A stretch of 64,000 bases of DNA from Meinhardsimonia xiamenensis (GTDB lineage: Bacteria > Pseudomonadota > Alphaproteobacteria > Rhodobacterales > Rhodobacteraceae), in NCBI RefSeq assembly GCF_900102905.1, contig NZ_FNFV01000002.1:62001-126000 (forward strand), given 5' to 3'. A model generated the notes under the pieces. It did not search any database. It was not told the origin of the DNA and saw only the letters and a list, made by a program, of their open reading frames with translations. The position numbers were made by a program, and so were the translations under genes. Below are positions 52,284-59,213 of this stretch, piece after piece. Positions within the stretch are counted from its first letter, which is position 1. Every line of letters begins with the position of its first letter.

Positions 52284-52833
52284 GGCTCAGGGAGCGCCGG
52301 AGCGCAAGTTCTGCCGGTTGGGCGAGGAGATCTCGGTGACCGACGGGACGGTGATTGCCGGGTATGCCTCGCTGTTCGGCCGTGTGGATCAGGGCGGCGA
52401 TGTGGTCGAGCCCGGCGCCTATGCCCGCTCGCTGAAGGAGCTGGCCGCGGCGGGGCGGCGGGTGAAGATGCTCTGGCAGCATGATCCGGCCCAGCCCATC
52501 GGGGTGTGGGACGAGGTGCGTGAGGATGAGCGCGGGCTCTATGTGAAGGGCCGGATCCTGACGGATGTGGCGCGTGGCCGCGAGGCGGCCGCACTGGTGG
52601 CGGCGGGTGCGATCGACGGGCTGTCGATCGGCTATCGGACGCGCCGGGCCACGCGGGACGACAAGGGCCGGCGGCGCTTGTCGGAAGTCGAGCTGTGGGA
52701 GGTGTCGCTTGTCACCTTCCCGATGCTCGCCGAGGCGCGGGTGGCGGCGAAGGGGGAGCACCCCGGCGCCGAAGCCTTGCGCGAACTGGCGGCGGCCTTC
52801 CGGCACGCGCGCCGCTTGCTGGCCGCGACGTGA
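52273..52833 (+). CDS. GTA gp4, prohead protease (HK97 family)
   Basis: This 186-residue serine protease matures the head. It has VIAGYASLFGRVDQGGDVVEPGAY at the N-terminus, a catalytic-His region MLWQHDPAQPIGVW, and the Ser motif in IDGLSIGYRTRRA. It would cleave the N-terminal delta region of the capsid protein. The ATG at 52273 is 8 bases before the end of the portal gene (GGAGACGGGCG upstream). In RcGTA a small gene, g3.5, lies between g3 and g4; there is no room for it here. Confidence 0.92.
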   Translation: MTIEAQGAPERKFCRLGEEISVTDGTVIAGYASLFGRVDQGGDVVEPGAYARSLKELAAAGRRVKMLWQHDPAQPIGVWDEVREDERGLYVKGRILTDVARGREAAALVAAGAIDGLSIGYRTRRATRDDKGRRRLSEVELWEVSLVTFPMLAEARVAAKGEHPGAEALRELAAAFRHARRLLAAT

Positions 52834-52883
52834 TGGCGGCCGGCTGACCCGACCCCTCTCTCAACCAACTCACAGGACCAAGG

Positions 52884-54086
52884 ATGACCGAGACCGAGAG
52901 CAAGGCTCGGGCCGGGACGGGTGTGCCCGCCCAGGCCGACCCGGCGGCGGAGGTGAAGACCGCGCTGGCCGGATTCGTGAGCGACCTGAAGGCGTTTCAG
53001 GCCGACGTGACCTCCAGACTCCAGAAACAGGAAGAGCGACTGACCATGATGGATCGCAAATCTCTCAAGCCGGGCCGTCCCGTGCTTGCCACCGCCTCCG
53101 AGAACCCCGCGGCGCCGCATCAGAAGGCCTTCGAGGCCTATGTGCGCTCGGGTGATGACGCCGCGCTCCGCGGGCTCGAGCTCGATGGCAAGGCGATGTC
53201 CACCGCGGTGGCGTCGGACGGCGGCTATCTGGTGGACCCGCAGACCTCGGAGACGATCCGCAGCGTGCTGAATGCCACCGCCTCGATCCGCAAGATCGCC
53301 AGCGTCGTCAATGTCGAGGCGACCTCCTATGACGTGCTGATCGACCTTGCCGACACTGGCGCGGGCTGGGCGACGGAGACCGGGGCCACGGGCGAGACCG
53401 GCACGCCGACCATCGAGCGTATCTCGATCCCGCTTTATGAGCTCTCGGCGATGCCGAAGGTCTCGCAGCGGCTTCTCGACGACTCGGCCTTCGATGTGGA
53501 GGGCTGGCTGGCCGGGCGCATCGCAGAGAAATTCGCCCGCGCCGAGGCGGCGGCCTTCGTGAACGGCGACGGGGTGGACAAGCCGAAGGGCTTTCTGAGC
53601 TATCCGACGGTGCCGGTGGGTTCCGAGACCTGGGGGCAGATCGGCCATGTGGCCACTGGCGTTGCCGGCGACTTCCCGGCCACCGATCCGGCCGATGTGA
53701 TCGTCGATCTGGTCTATGCGCTGGGCGCGCAGTATCGCGCCAACGCGAGCTTCGTGATGAACTCCAAGACCGCGGGCGCGGTGCGCAAGCTGAAGGATGC
53801 CGATGGCCGCTTCTTGTGGTCCGACGGGCTGGCGGCGGGGGAGCCCGCGCGGCTGATGGGCTATCCGGTGCTGATCTGCGAGGACATGCCTGACATCGCC
53901 GCCGACGCCCCGGCCATTGCCTTTGGCGATTTCGCTGCCGGCTACACCATCGCCGAGCGCCCTGATCTCAGGGTGCTGCGCGATCCGTTCTCGGCCAAGC
54001 CTCATGTGCTGTTCTACGCCACCAAGCGCGTGGGTGGTGATGTGAGCGACTTCAACGCCATCAAGGTGCTGAAGTTCTCCTTCTGA
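52884..54086 (+). CDS. GTA gp5, major capsid protein (HK97 fold)
   Basis: This 400-residue protein has an N-terminal coiled-coil scaffold (delta) region to about residue 95, expected to be removed by gp4, followed by the HK97 shell domain: EAYVRSGDD..., AMSTAVASDGGYLVDPQTSE, FVNGDGVDKPKGFLSYP, and the C-terminal LMGYPVLICEDMPDIAADAPAIAFGDF. Several hundred copies build the GTA head. A structured intergenic region follows before g6, a plausible place for control of the relative amount of capsid. Confidence 0.95.
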   Translation: MTETESKARAGTGVPAQADPAAEVKTALAGFVSDLKAFQADVTSRLQKQEERLTMMDRKSLKPGRPVLATASENPAAPHQKAFEAYVRSGDDAALRGLELDGKAMSTAVASDGGYLVDPQTSETIRSVLNATASIRKIASVVNVEATSYDVLIDLADTGAGWATETGATGETGTPTIERISIPLYELSAMPKVSQRLLDDSAFDVEGWLAGRIAEKFARAEAAAFVNGDGVDKPKGFLSYPTVPVGSETWGQIGHVATGVAGDFPATDPADVIVDLVYALGAQYRANASFVMNSKTAGAVRKLKDADGRFLWSDGLAAGEPARLMGYPVLICEDMPDIAADAPAIAFGDFAAGYTIAERPDLRVLRDPFSAKPHVLFYATKRVGGDVSDFNAIKVLKFSF

Positions 54087-54210
54087 TCCGCGTTGTCGCG
54101 GATGGCCGGGCCGTGGTGTGAGCCGCGGGCCGGCCGGTGGGCGCGCGCCAGTTTGGCCCCGCGTTGACCAGCTGCTCCCCTCCGTCCGAGCAACCGGGCG
54201 GCGCGCGCCC
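54086..54210 (+). other. Structured intergenic region between GTA g5 and g6
   Basis: A perfect 7-bp hairpin ATCCGCG / CGCGGAT (54086-54103) starts at the capsid stop codon. Further on, GGGCGCGCGCC (54139-54149) and GGCGCGCGCCC (54200-54210) form a perfect 11-bp stem around a 50-base loop. No T-run follows either. The 163-base gap has no convincing gene. Confidence 0.55.
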
Positions 54211-54249
54211 ATCACCGCAGGGGAGGCTACCCGATTTCGGAGACGTTTC

Positions 54250-54846
54250 ATGATGCTAGTCGAGCAGACCACGCTGCCTTCCGCGGCGCTGCCGGTCACG
54301 GAATTCAAGGACCACCTGCGGCTCGGCACCGGGTTTGCCGATGACGGGCTTCAGGACGCGGTGCTGGAGGCCCATTTGCGCGCCGCCTTCGCGGCGATCG
54401 AGGCGCGCACCGGAAAGATACTCATCGAGCGCGGCTTCACCTGGCGGCTCAGCGGCTGGCGCGACTTCGCCCGTCAGGCGCTGCCGGTGGCGCCGGTGAC
54501 CGCCATCACCGAGGTCAGGACCATCGACCGCAACGGTGTGGAGACGGTCATCGACCCGGCCCGCTACCGGCTCGAGCCCGACCTGCAGCGGCCGCGGCTG
54601 GTGTCGAACGGGCTGAACCTGCCGCTCATACCGCTGAATGGCGCGGTGGAGATCAGCTTCACCGCGGGCTATGCGCCGGACTGGGCGGGGCTGCCGGCCG
54701 ATCTGTGTCAGGCAGTGCTGATGCTTGCGGCGCATTACTACGAGAACCGCGGTGTTGCGCCGGTGGGCGAGGGCATGCCCTTCACGGTGAGCCTTCTGAT
54801 CGACCGCTACCGCACTGTGCGGCTCTTCGGCGAGGGCGCGCGATGA
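54250..54846 (+). CDS. GTA gp6, head-tail connector (adaptor)
   Basis: This 198-residue protein corresponds to the g6 adaptor in cluster order. It has a helical N-terminal half typical of gp6/gp15-type connectors (FKDHLRLGTGFADDGLQDAVLEAHLRAAFAAIEARTGK, in part) and a C-terminal AVLMLAAHYYENRG. The adaptor ring docks onto the portal. The ATG pair at 54250/54253 follows GGAGACG; the open frame upstream is discounted. It ends with ATGA overlap into g7. Confidence 0.88.
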   Translation: MMLVEQTTLPSAALPVTEFKDHLRLGTGFADDGLQDAVLEAHLRAAFAAIEARTGKILIERGFTWRLSGWRDFARQALPVAPVTAITEVRTIDRNGVETVIDPARYRLEPDLQRPRLVSNGLNLPLIPLNGAVEISFTAGYAPDWAGLPADLCQAVLMLAAHYYENRGVAPVGEGMPFTVSLLIDRYRTVRLFGEGAR

Positions 54847-55181
54847 AGGCACCGAGGCTGAACCGCAGGCTGGTGCTCGAAGGCGCCTCGCGCGTGAGTG
54901 ACGGCGCCGGCGGCTATGACCTTGTCTGGACGGCGCTGGGCACGCTCTGGGCCGAGGTGAAGGCGGGCGCGGGGCGCGAGGCGGAGATGGCCGACATCAC
55001 CGTTGGCGAGGCGCGCTACCGCATCACCGTGCGCGCCGCGCCTCATGGCGCGCCGTCGCGGCCGGTGCCCGGCCAGCGCTTTCGCGAGGGGGGGAGGCTG
55101 TGGCGCATCCTGGCGGTGACGGATGCCGATCCGCAGGCCCGCTACCTGACCTGTCATGCGGTCGAGGAGGTGGTGGCATGA
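54843..55181 (+). CDS. GTA gp7, head closure (stopper) protein
   Basis: This 112-residue protein has the compact beta pattern of phage head-closure proteins (LNRRLVLEGASRVSDGAGGYDLVW, ARYRITVRAAPHG, RLWRILAVTDADPQARYLTCHA shown in parts). In RcGTA gp7 forms the stopper ring that holds packaged DNA. The ATG overlaps the g6 stop (ATGA) and its own end overlaps g8 by 4 bases, so translation is coupled along the connector genes. Confidence 0.87.
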   Translation: MKAPRLNRRLVLEGASRVSDGAGGYDLVWTALGTLWAEVKAGAGREAEMADITVGEARYRITVRAAPHGAPSRPVPGQRFREGGRLWRILAVTDADPQARYLTCHAVEEVVA

Positions 55182-55588
55182 GCTACGGGACATCGGCGGC
55201 GCTGCAGGAGGCGGTCTTTGCGCGGCTGCAGGGTGATGCGGCGCTCGTGGCGCTGGTGGGCAGCGCGATCTACGACGAGGTGCCGCCGGGGGCGTTGCCC
55301 CCAACCTATGTCAGCATCGGCCCGGAGGAGGCGCGGGATGCCTCGGACGGCAGCGTGCGCGGGGCGCGCCATGACTTCACCGTCAGCGTGATCAGCGATG
55401 CGGCGGGCTTCCAGACCGCCAAGGAGGTGGCGGTGGCGGTGTCGGACGCGCTTCTCGGCGCGCCGCTCGCACTCTCGCGCGGGCGCGTGGTGGGGCTGTG
55501 GTTTCTGAGTGCGAAGGCGGCGCGCGACGAGGCGGGCGTGCTGCGACGGATCGATCTGCGCTTTCGGGCGCGGACCGAGGACATCTGA
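55178..55588 (+). CDS. GTA gp8, tail terminator (DUF3168)
   Basis: This 136-residue protein matches DUF3168: ALQEAVFARLQGDAALVALVGSAIYDEVPPGALPPTYVSIGPEE at the start (given as pattern), a central RGARHDFTVSVISDAAGF, and LRRIDLRFRARTEDI at the end. It caps the tail tube and joins it to the head connector. Start ATG 55178 overlaps g7, GGAGGTGG upstream. Confidence 0.9.
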   Translation: MSYGTSAALQEAVFARLQGDAALVALVGSAIYDEVPPGALPPTYVSIGPEEARDASDGSVRGARHDFTVSVISDAAGFQTAKEVAVAVSDALLGAPLALSRGRVVGLWFLSAKAARDEAGVLRRIDLRFRARTEDI

Positions 55589-55612
55589 GGACAAGGCAAC
55601 GGAGTGAGGGAC

Positions 55613-56029
55613 ATGGCGGCCCAGAACGGCAAGGATCTTCTGATCAAGATCGACATGGACGGAAGCGGCACCTTCCAGTCCTTCGCGGGGCTGCGCGCCC
55701 AGCGGATTTCCTTCAACGCCGAGCAGGTGGACATCACCAGCCTCGAGAGCGCGGGCGGCTGGAGGGAGCTGCTTGGCGGGGCGGGCGTGAAGAGCGCCTC
55801 GATCTCGGGCTCGGGCGTGTTTCGCGACGATGCCACCGACGAGCGGGCGCGGCAGATCTTCTTCGATGGGCAGACGCCGCGGTTCCAGGTGATCATCCCC
55901 GATTTCGGCACGGTGGACGGGCCGTTCCTGATCACCGCGATCGAATATGCCGGCACCCACAATGGCGAAGCGACCTACGAGATCTCGATGGCCTCGGCCG
56001 GGGCGCTGAGCTTCGTGGCGGCGGTGTGA
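55613..56029 (+). CDS. GTA gp9, major tail tube protein
   Basis: This 138-residue protein is the tail tube subunit in RcGTA order. It starts MAAQNGKDLLIKIDMDGSG and has VDITSLESAGGWRELLGG and SASISGSGVFRDDATDERA, characteristic of phage major tail proteins that form hexameric rings. The ATG at 55613 was preferred over a GTG nine bases earlier. g10 follows after 3 bases. Confidence 0.92.
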   Translation: MAAQNGKDLLIKIDMDGSGTFQSFAGLRAQRISFNAEQVDITSLESAGGWRELLGGAGVKSASISGSGVFRDDATDERARQIFFDGQTPRFQVIIPDFGTVDGPFLITAIEYAGTHNGEATYEISMASAGALSFVAAV

Positions 56030-56032
56030 GCC

Positions 56033-56365
56033 ATGGCCAACCCCTGGGCGGGAGAGGTCGAGCTCGTCATCGACGGGGCGCCGCGGGCGATGAAACTGAC
56101 GCTGGGGGCGCTCGCCGAGCTCGAGGCGTCGCTCGGGGCAGGTTCGCTCGTGGAGCTCGTGGAGCGTTTCGAGGCCGGGCGGTTCTCGAGCCGCGATGTG
56201 CTGGCGGTGATCGTGGCGGGGCTGAGGGGCGGCGGCTGGCAGGGCTCGGCCGCCGATCTCACCGCCGCCGAGATCGCGGGCGGTCCGCTTCAGGCGGCGC
56301 GGGCGGCGGCGGCGCTTCTGGTGCGCGCGTTCGCGCTTCCCGGTGAGGAGGAGGGCGCGGGGTGA
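56033..56365 (+). CDS. GTA gp10, tail assembly chaperone-like protein
   Basis: This 110-residue protein occupies the g10 position. It shows a short beta segment (EVELVIDGAPRAMKLTLGALAELE) and a helical remainder, the pattern of GTA family proteins and tail assembly chaperones that sit between tube and tape measure genes. With g10.1 it could mimic the G/GT chaperone pair of long-tailed phages. It ends with GTGA overlapping the g10.1 start. Confidence 0.83.
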   Translation: MANPWAGEVELVIDGAPRAMKLTLGALAELEASLGAGSLVELVERFEAGRFSSRDVLAVIVAGLRGGGWQGSAADLTAAEIAGGPLQAARAAAALLVRAFALPGEEEGAG

Positions 56366-56565
56366 GCGGCGGGCCGCGCATCGATTGGGCGGCGCTGATG
56401 CGGGCGGGGCTGCATGGGCTGCGGCTGACGCCCGCGCAATTCTGGGCGCTCACGCCGGTGGAACTGCGGCTGATGCTGGGGATCGAGGGGCGGGCGGCGC
56501 CGCTGACGCGGGCGCGGCTTGCCGAACTGATGCGCGCCTTCCCCGACGAGGGCGATGGAGAGTGA
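56362..56565 (+). CDS. GTA gp10.1, small tail assembly protein
   Basis: This 67-residue protein starts at GTG 56362 inside the g10 end. Its sequence (IDWAALMRAGLHGLRLTPAQ, then FWALTPVELRLMLGIEG) is the family of short phage-tail chaperone proteins found at this point in Rhodobacterales GTAs. The overlap with both neighbours (g10 by 4 bases, g11 by 11 bases) argues that it is a true gene in a coupled series rather than a chance frame. Confidence 0.83.
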   Translation: MSGGPRIDWAALMRAGLHGLRLTPAQFWALTPVELRLMLGIEGRAAPLTRARLAELMRAFPDEGDGE

Positions 56566-57229
56566 GCCGATGCAGGATGTGAACGCGCTCGACGACGAGA
56601 TCGAGGCGCTGGAGGCGACGCTCGGGGCGACGGCCGGCATGGCGCGGGCCTTCGAGAGCGAGCTGAAGGCGATGCAGGGGACGCTGGCGAGCACCAGCCG
56701 CGAAGTGAATGTGCTCTCGGGCGGGATCAGCCGGGGGCTCAGGCGCGCCTTCGATGGGCTCGTCTTTGACGGCATGCGGCTTGAGGATGCGCTCAAGGGC
56801 GTGGCGCAGGCGATGATTGATGCGGCCTATTCGGCCGCCATCCGGCCGGTGACTTCGCATTTCGGGGGGCTTCTCGCGCAAGGCATCGAGTCGGTCGTCT
56901 CCGGCTTTGGGCTGTTTGCCAAGGGTGGCAGCTTCGCCCAGGGGCGGGTGATGCCCTTTGCCCAGGGCGGTGTGGTGAGCGGGCCGACGACGTTTCCGAT
57001 GCGAGGAGGAGTGGGGCTCATGGGCGAGGCGGGGCCCGAGGCGATCATGCCGCTCAAGCGCGGGGCCGATGGCAAGCTCGGCGTCGCGGTGCAGGGCGGT
57101 GCCGCGGCGCGGCCGGTGCAGGTGGTGATGAACATCTCCACCCCGGACGTGGAAGGCTTCCGGCGGGGGCAGACGCAGATTGCAGCCAGCATGACCCGGC
57201 TTCTCAGCCGCGGCCAGCGCAACCGCTGA
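56555..57229 (+). CDS. GTA gp11, tail tape measure protein
   Basis: This 224-residue tape measure protein is much shorter than those of siphophages, in line with the short RcGTA tail. An N-terminal helical/coiled-coil part (LDDEIEALEATLGATAGMARAFESELKAM in part) precedes a Gly-rich middle (FAKGGSFAQGRVMPFAQGG) and GLMGEAGPEAIMPLKRG, a motif common at the end of tape measure proteins. It sets tail length and probably exits with DNA. ATG 56555 overlaps g10.1; ATG 56570 is an alternative. Confidence 0.9.
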   Translation: MESEPMQDVNALDDEIEALEATLGATAGMARAFESELKAMQGTLASTSREVNVLSGGISRGLRRAFDGLVFDGMRLEDALKGVAQAMIDAAYSAAIRPVTSHFGGLLAQGIESVVSGFGLFAKGGSFAQGRVMPFAQGGVVSGPTTFPMRGGVGLMGEAGPEAIMPLKRGADGKLGVAVQGGAAARPVQVVMNISTPDVEGFRRGQTQIAASMTRLLSRGQRNR

Positions 57230-57241
57230 GGAGGAAAGGGC

Positions 57242-57880
57242 ATGGCATTTCACGAGGTGAGGTTTCCCGCGGCGCTGAGTTTCGGCGCCACCGGAGGGCC
57301 GGAGCGGCGCACCGAGGTGGTGACGCTGGCGAACGGCTTTGAGGAGCGCAACAGCCTGTGGGCCCATTCGCGGCGGCGCTATGATGCGGGGCTGGCGCTC
57401 TCGTCGCTCGACGATCTCGAGACGGTGCTCCAGTTTTTCGAGGCGCGCCGCGGGCGGCTGCACGCGTTCCGCTGGAAGGATTGGGCGGACTTCAAGTCCT
57501 GCGCGCCGTCGCGGGAGGTGGGGCCGTTCGATCAGCAGCTTGGCACGGGCGATGAGGTCACGACCGCGTTCCAGCTCGTCAAGCTCTACCGCTCCGGCGA
57601 CGAGACTGCCGACTATCGGCGCCCGATCGTCAAGCCGGTGGCCGGCACGGTGCGGGTGGCGGTGGGTGGCGTGGAGCTTGTCGAGGGCGAGCACTTCACG
57701 GTCGATCACGCGCAGGGCGTGGTCAGCCTTGGCAGTGCGCCGGCGATCGGGGCGGTGGTGACCGCAGGCTTCGAGTTTGACGTGCCGGTGCGCTTTGACA
57801 CCGACCGCATCGATGTGTCGGTGGCCACGTTTCAGGCCGGCGAGGTGCCGAGCATTCCGGTGGTGGAGGTGCGTATCTGA
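57242..57880 (+). CDS. GTA gp12, distal tail protein (DUF2460)
   Basis: This 212-residue protein is a DUF2460 member: AFHEVRFPAALSFGATGGPERRTEVVTLANG at the start (pattern), WAHSRRRYDAGLALSSLDDLETVLQFFEARRGRLHAFRWKD in the middle (pattern), and VRFDTDRIDVSVATFQAGEVPSIPVVEV at the end. It forms the ring where the tail tube meets the baseplate. The start follows GAGGAAAGG. It shares a base with g13. Confidence 0.93.
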   Translation: MAFHEVRFPAALSFGATGGPERRTEVVTLANGFEERNSLWAHSRRRYDAGLALSSLDDLETVLQFFEARRGRLHAFRWKDWADFKSCAPSREVGPFDQQLGTGDEVTTAFQLVKLYRSGDETADYRRPIVKPVAGTVRVAVGGVELVEGEHFTVDHAQGVVSLGSAPAIGAVVTAGFEFDVPVRFDTDRIDVSVATFQAGEVPSIPVVEVRI

Positions 57881-58767
57881 TGACGCTTGATCCGGCATTC
57901 GAGGCGCATCTTGCCAGCGGCGTGACGACCGTCTGCCGCTGCTGGCTGCTCACGCGCCGGGACGGCACGCGCTACGGCTTTACCGATCATGACGAGGATA
58001 TCCTCTTCGATGCTGTGCGTTTTCGTGCCGAGACGGGGATTTCGGCCGGTGCGCTGCAGCAGTCGACGGGCCTCAGCGTGGATAACGCCGAGGCCGTTGG
58101 CGCGCTGTCGAGCATTGCCCTGACCGAGGCTGACATCGAGGCGGGGCGGTTTGACGGCGCGGAGGTGCTTGCCTGGCTGGTCAACTGGGCCAATCCCGAG
58201 GAAAGGGCGCTTGTCTTTCGGGGAACGCTTGGCGAGATCCGACGCGCGGGCGGGGCGTTTCACGCCGAGCTCAGGGGGCTCACGGAGGCGCTCAACACGC
58301 CCGTCGGCGGGGCCTACCAGAAGCAGTGTGCCGCCATTCTGGGTGATGCGCGCTGCGGGGTCGATCTGAGCGACCCGGCCTTCAGTGTCGAGGCAGCGGT
58401 GGTGGCCGTCGAGGCGCGCAAGCTTCTGGTCTTCGAGCCATTCGAGGGATTTGCCGAGGGGTGGTTCGAGGCCGGGATGGTGCGGGTGATCACGGGCGCG
58501 GCGGCTGGGCTTGCCGGCGTGATCCGCATGGATCGGGCTCGGGAGCATGGGCGGGAGATTGCGCTTTGGCAGGCGCTGGCCGCGGCGGTCGAGCCGGGCG
58601 ACCTGGTGCGGCTCGAGGCCGGCTGCGACAAGCGCTTCGATACCTGCAAGGCTAAATTCGGCAATCATCTGAACTTCCGTGGCTTTCCGCATATTCCGGG
58701 CGAGGACTGGCTGATGAGCTACCCGTCTTCGGGCGAGGTTCTTGACGGCGGGAAGCTGGTGCCATGA
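57880..58767 (+). CDS. GTA gp13, baseplate hub protein (DUF2163 / phage BR0599 family)
   Basis: This 295-residue protein has the DUF2163 N-terminal half (VTTVCRCWLLTRRDGTRYGFTDHDEDILFD, as pattern; ETGISAGALQQSTGLSVDNAE) and the BR0599 C-terminal half with CDKRFDTCKAKFGNHLNFRGFPHIPGEDW (pattern), where clustered cysteines could bind an iron-sulfur cluster or metal. In RcGTA gp13 forms the hub under the distal tail ring. The start shares a base with the g12 stop, and its end overlaps g14 by 4 bases. Confidence 0.93.
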   Translation: MTLDPAFEAHLASGVTTVCRCWLLTRRDGTRYGFTDHDEDILFDAVRFRAETGISAGALQQSTGLSVDNAEAVGALSSIALTEADIEAGRFDGAEVLAWLVNWANPEERALVFRGTLGEIRRAGGAFHAELRGLTEALNTPVGGAYQKQCAAILGDARCGVDLSDPAFSVEAAVVAVEARKLLVFEPFEGFAEGWFEAGMVRVITGAAAGLAGVIRMDRAREHGREIALWQALAAAVEPGDLVRLEAGCDKRFDTCKAKFGNHLNFRGFPHIPGEDWLMSYPSSGEVLDGGKLVP

Positions 58768-59213
58768 GCGGCATCGGTGCGGCGGCGGTTGCCGAGGCGC
58801 GGCGCTGGCTTGGCACGCCCTATGTGCATCAGGCCTCGACGCGGGGGGCGGGCTGCGACTGTCTGGGCCTCCTGCGCGGCGTGTGGAGGGAGCTTTACGG
58901 CAAGGAGCCCGAGACGGTGCCGCCCTACACCCTGGACTGGGATGAGCCTTCAGGTGAGGAGGTGCTCTGGCGCGCGGCGCGGCAGCATCTCGTTGCCTGC
59001 GCGCCGGGGGAGGCGGTGGAGCCCGGCCAGGTGCTTCTGTTTCGGATGCGCGCCGGTGCGGTGGCCAAGCACCTCGGGATTGTTGCTGCGGCGGGCAGGC
59101 GACCGAGCTTCATTCACAGCTACAGCGGGCACGGGGTGGTGGAAAGCCCTCTCTCCGAGCCTTGGGCGCGCCGGGTGGTGGCGCGGTTCTCATTTCCTGA
59201 AAGGGGGGCCTGA
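58764..59213 (+). CDS. GTA gp14, NlpC/P60 cell-wall peptidase
   Basis: This 149-residue protein has the NlpC/P60 motif with catalytic Cys33 in GAGCDCLGLLRGVWRELYG and the catalytic His in AKHLGIVAAAGR, with a further SFIHSYSGHGVVES region. It probably opens the peptidoglycan of the recipient during DNA delivery. It overlaps g13 and shares a base with g15, so hub, peptidase and megatron are made in sequence. Confidence 0.94.
   Translation: MSGIGAAAVAEARRWLGTPYVHQASTRGAGCDCLGLLRGVWRELYGKEPETVPPYTLDWDEPSGEEVLWRAARQHLVACAPGEAVEPGQVLLFRMRAGAVAKHLGIVAAAGRRPSFIHSYSGHGVVESPLSEPWARRVVARFSFPERGA

Noticed and set aside
54118-54249. N-terminal extension of GTA gp6 into the g5-g6 gap
   Set aside because: The extra residues are Arg/Pro/Gly-rich without family resemblance, and a good ribosome-binding site precedes the ATG at 54250.
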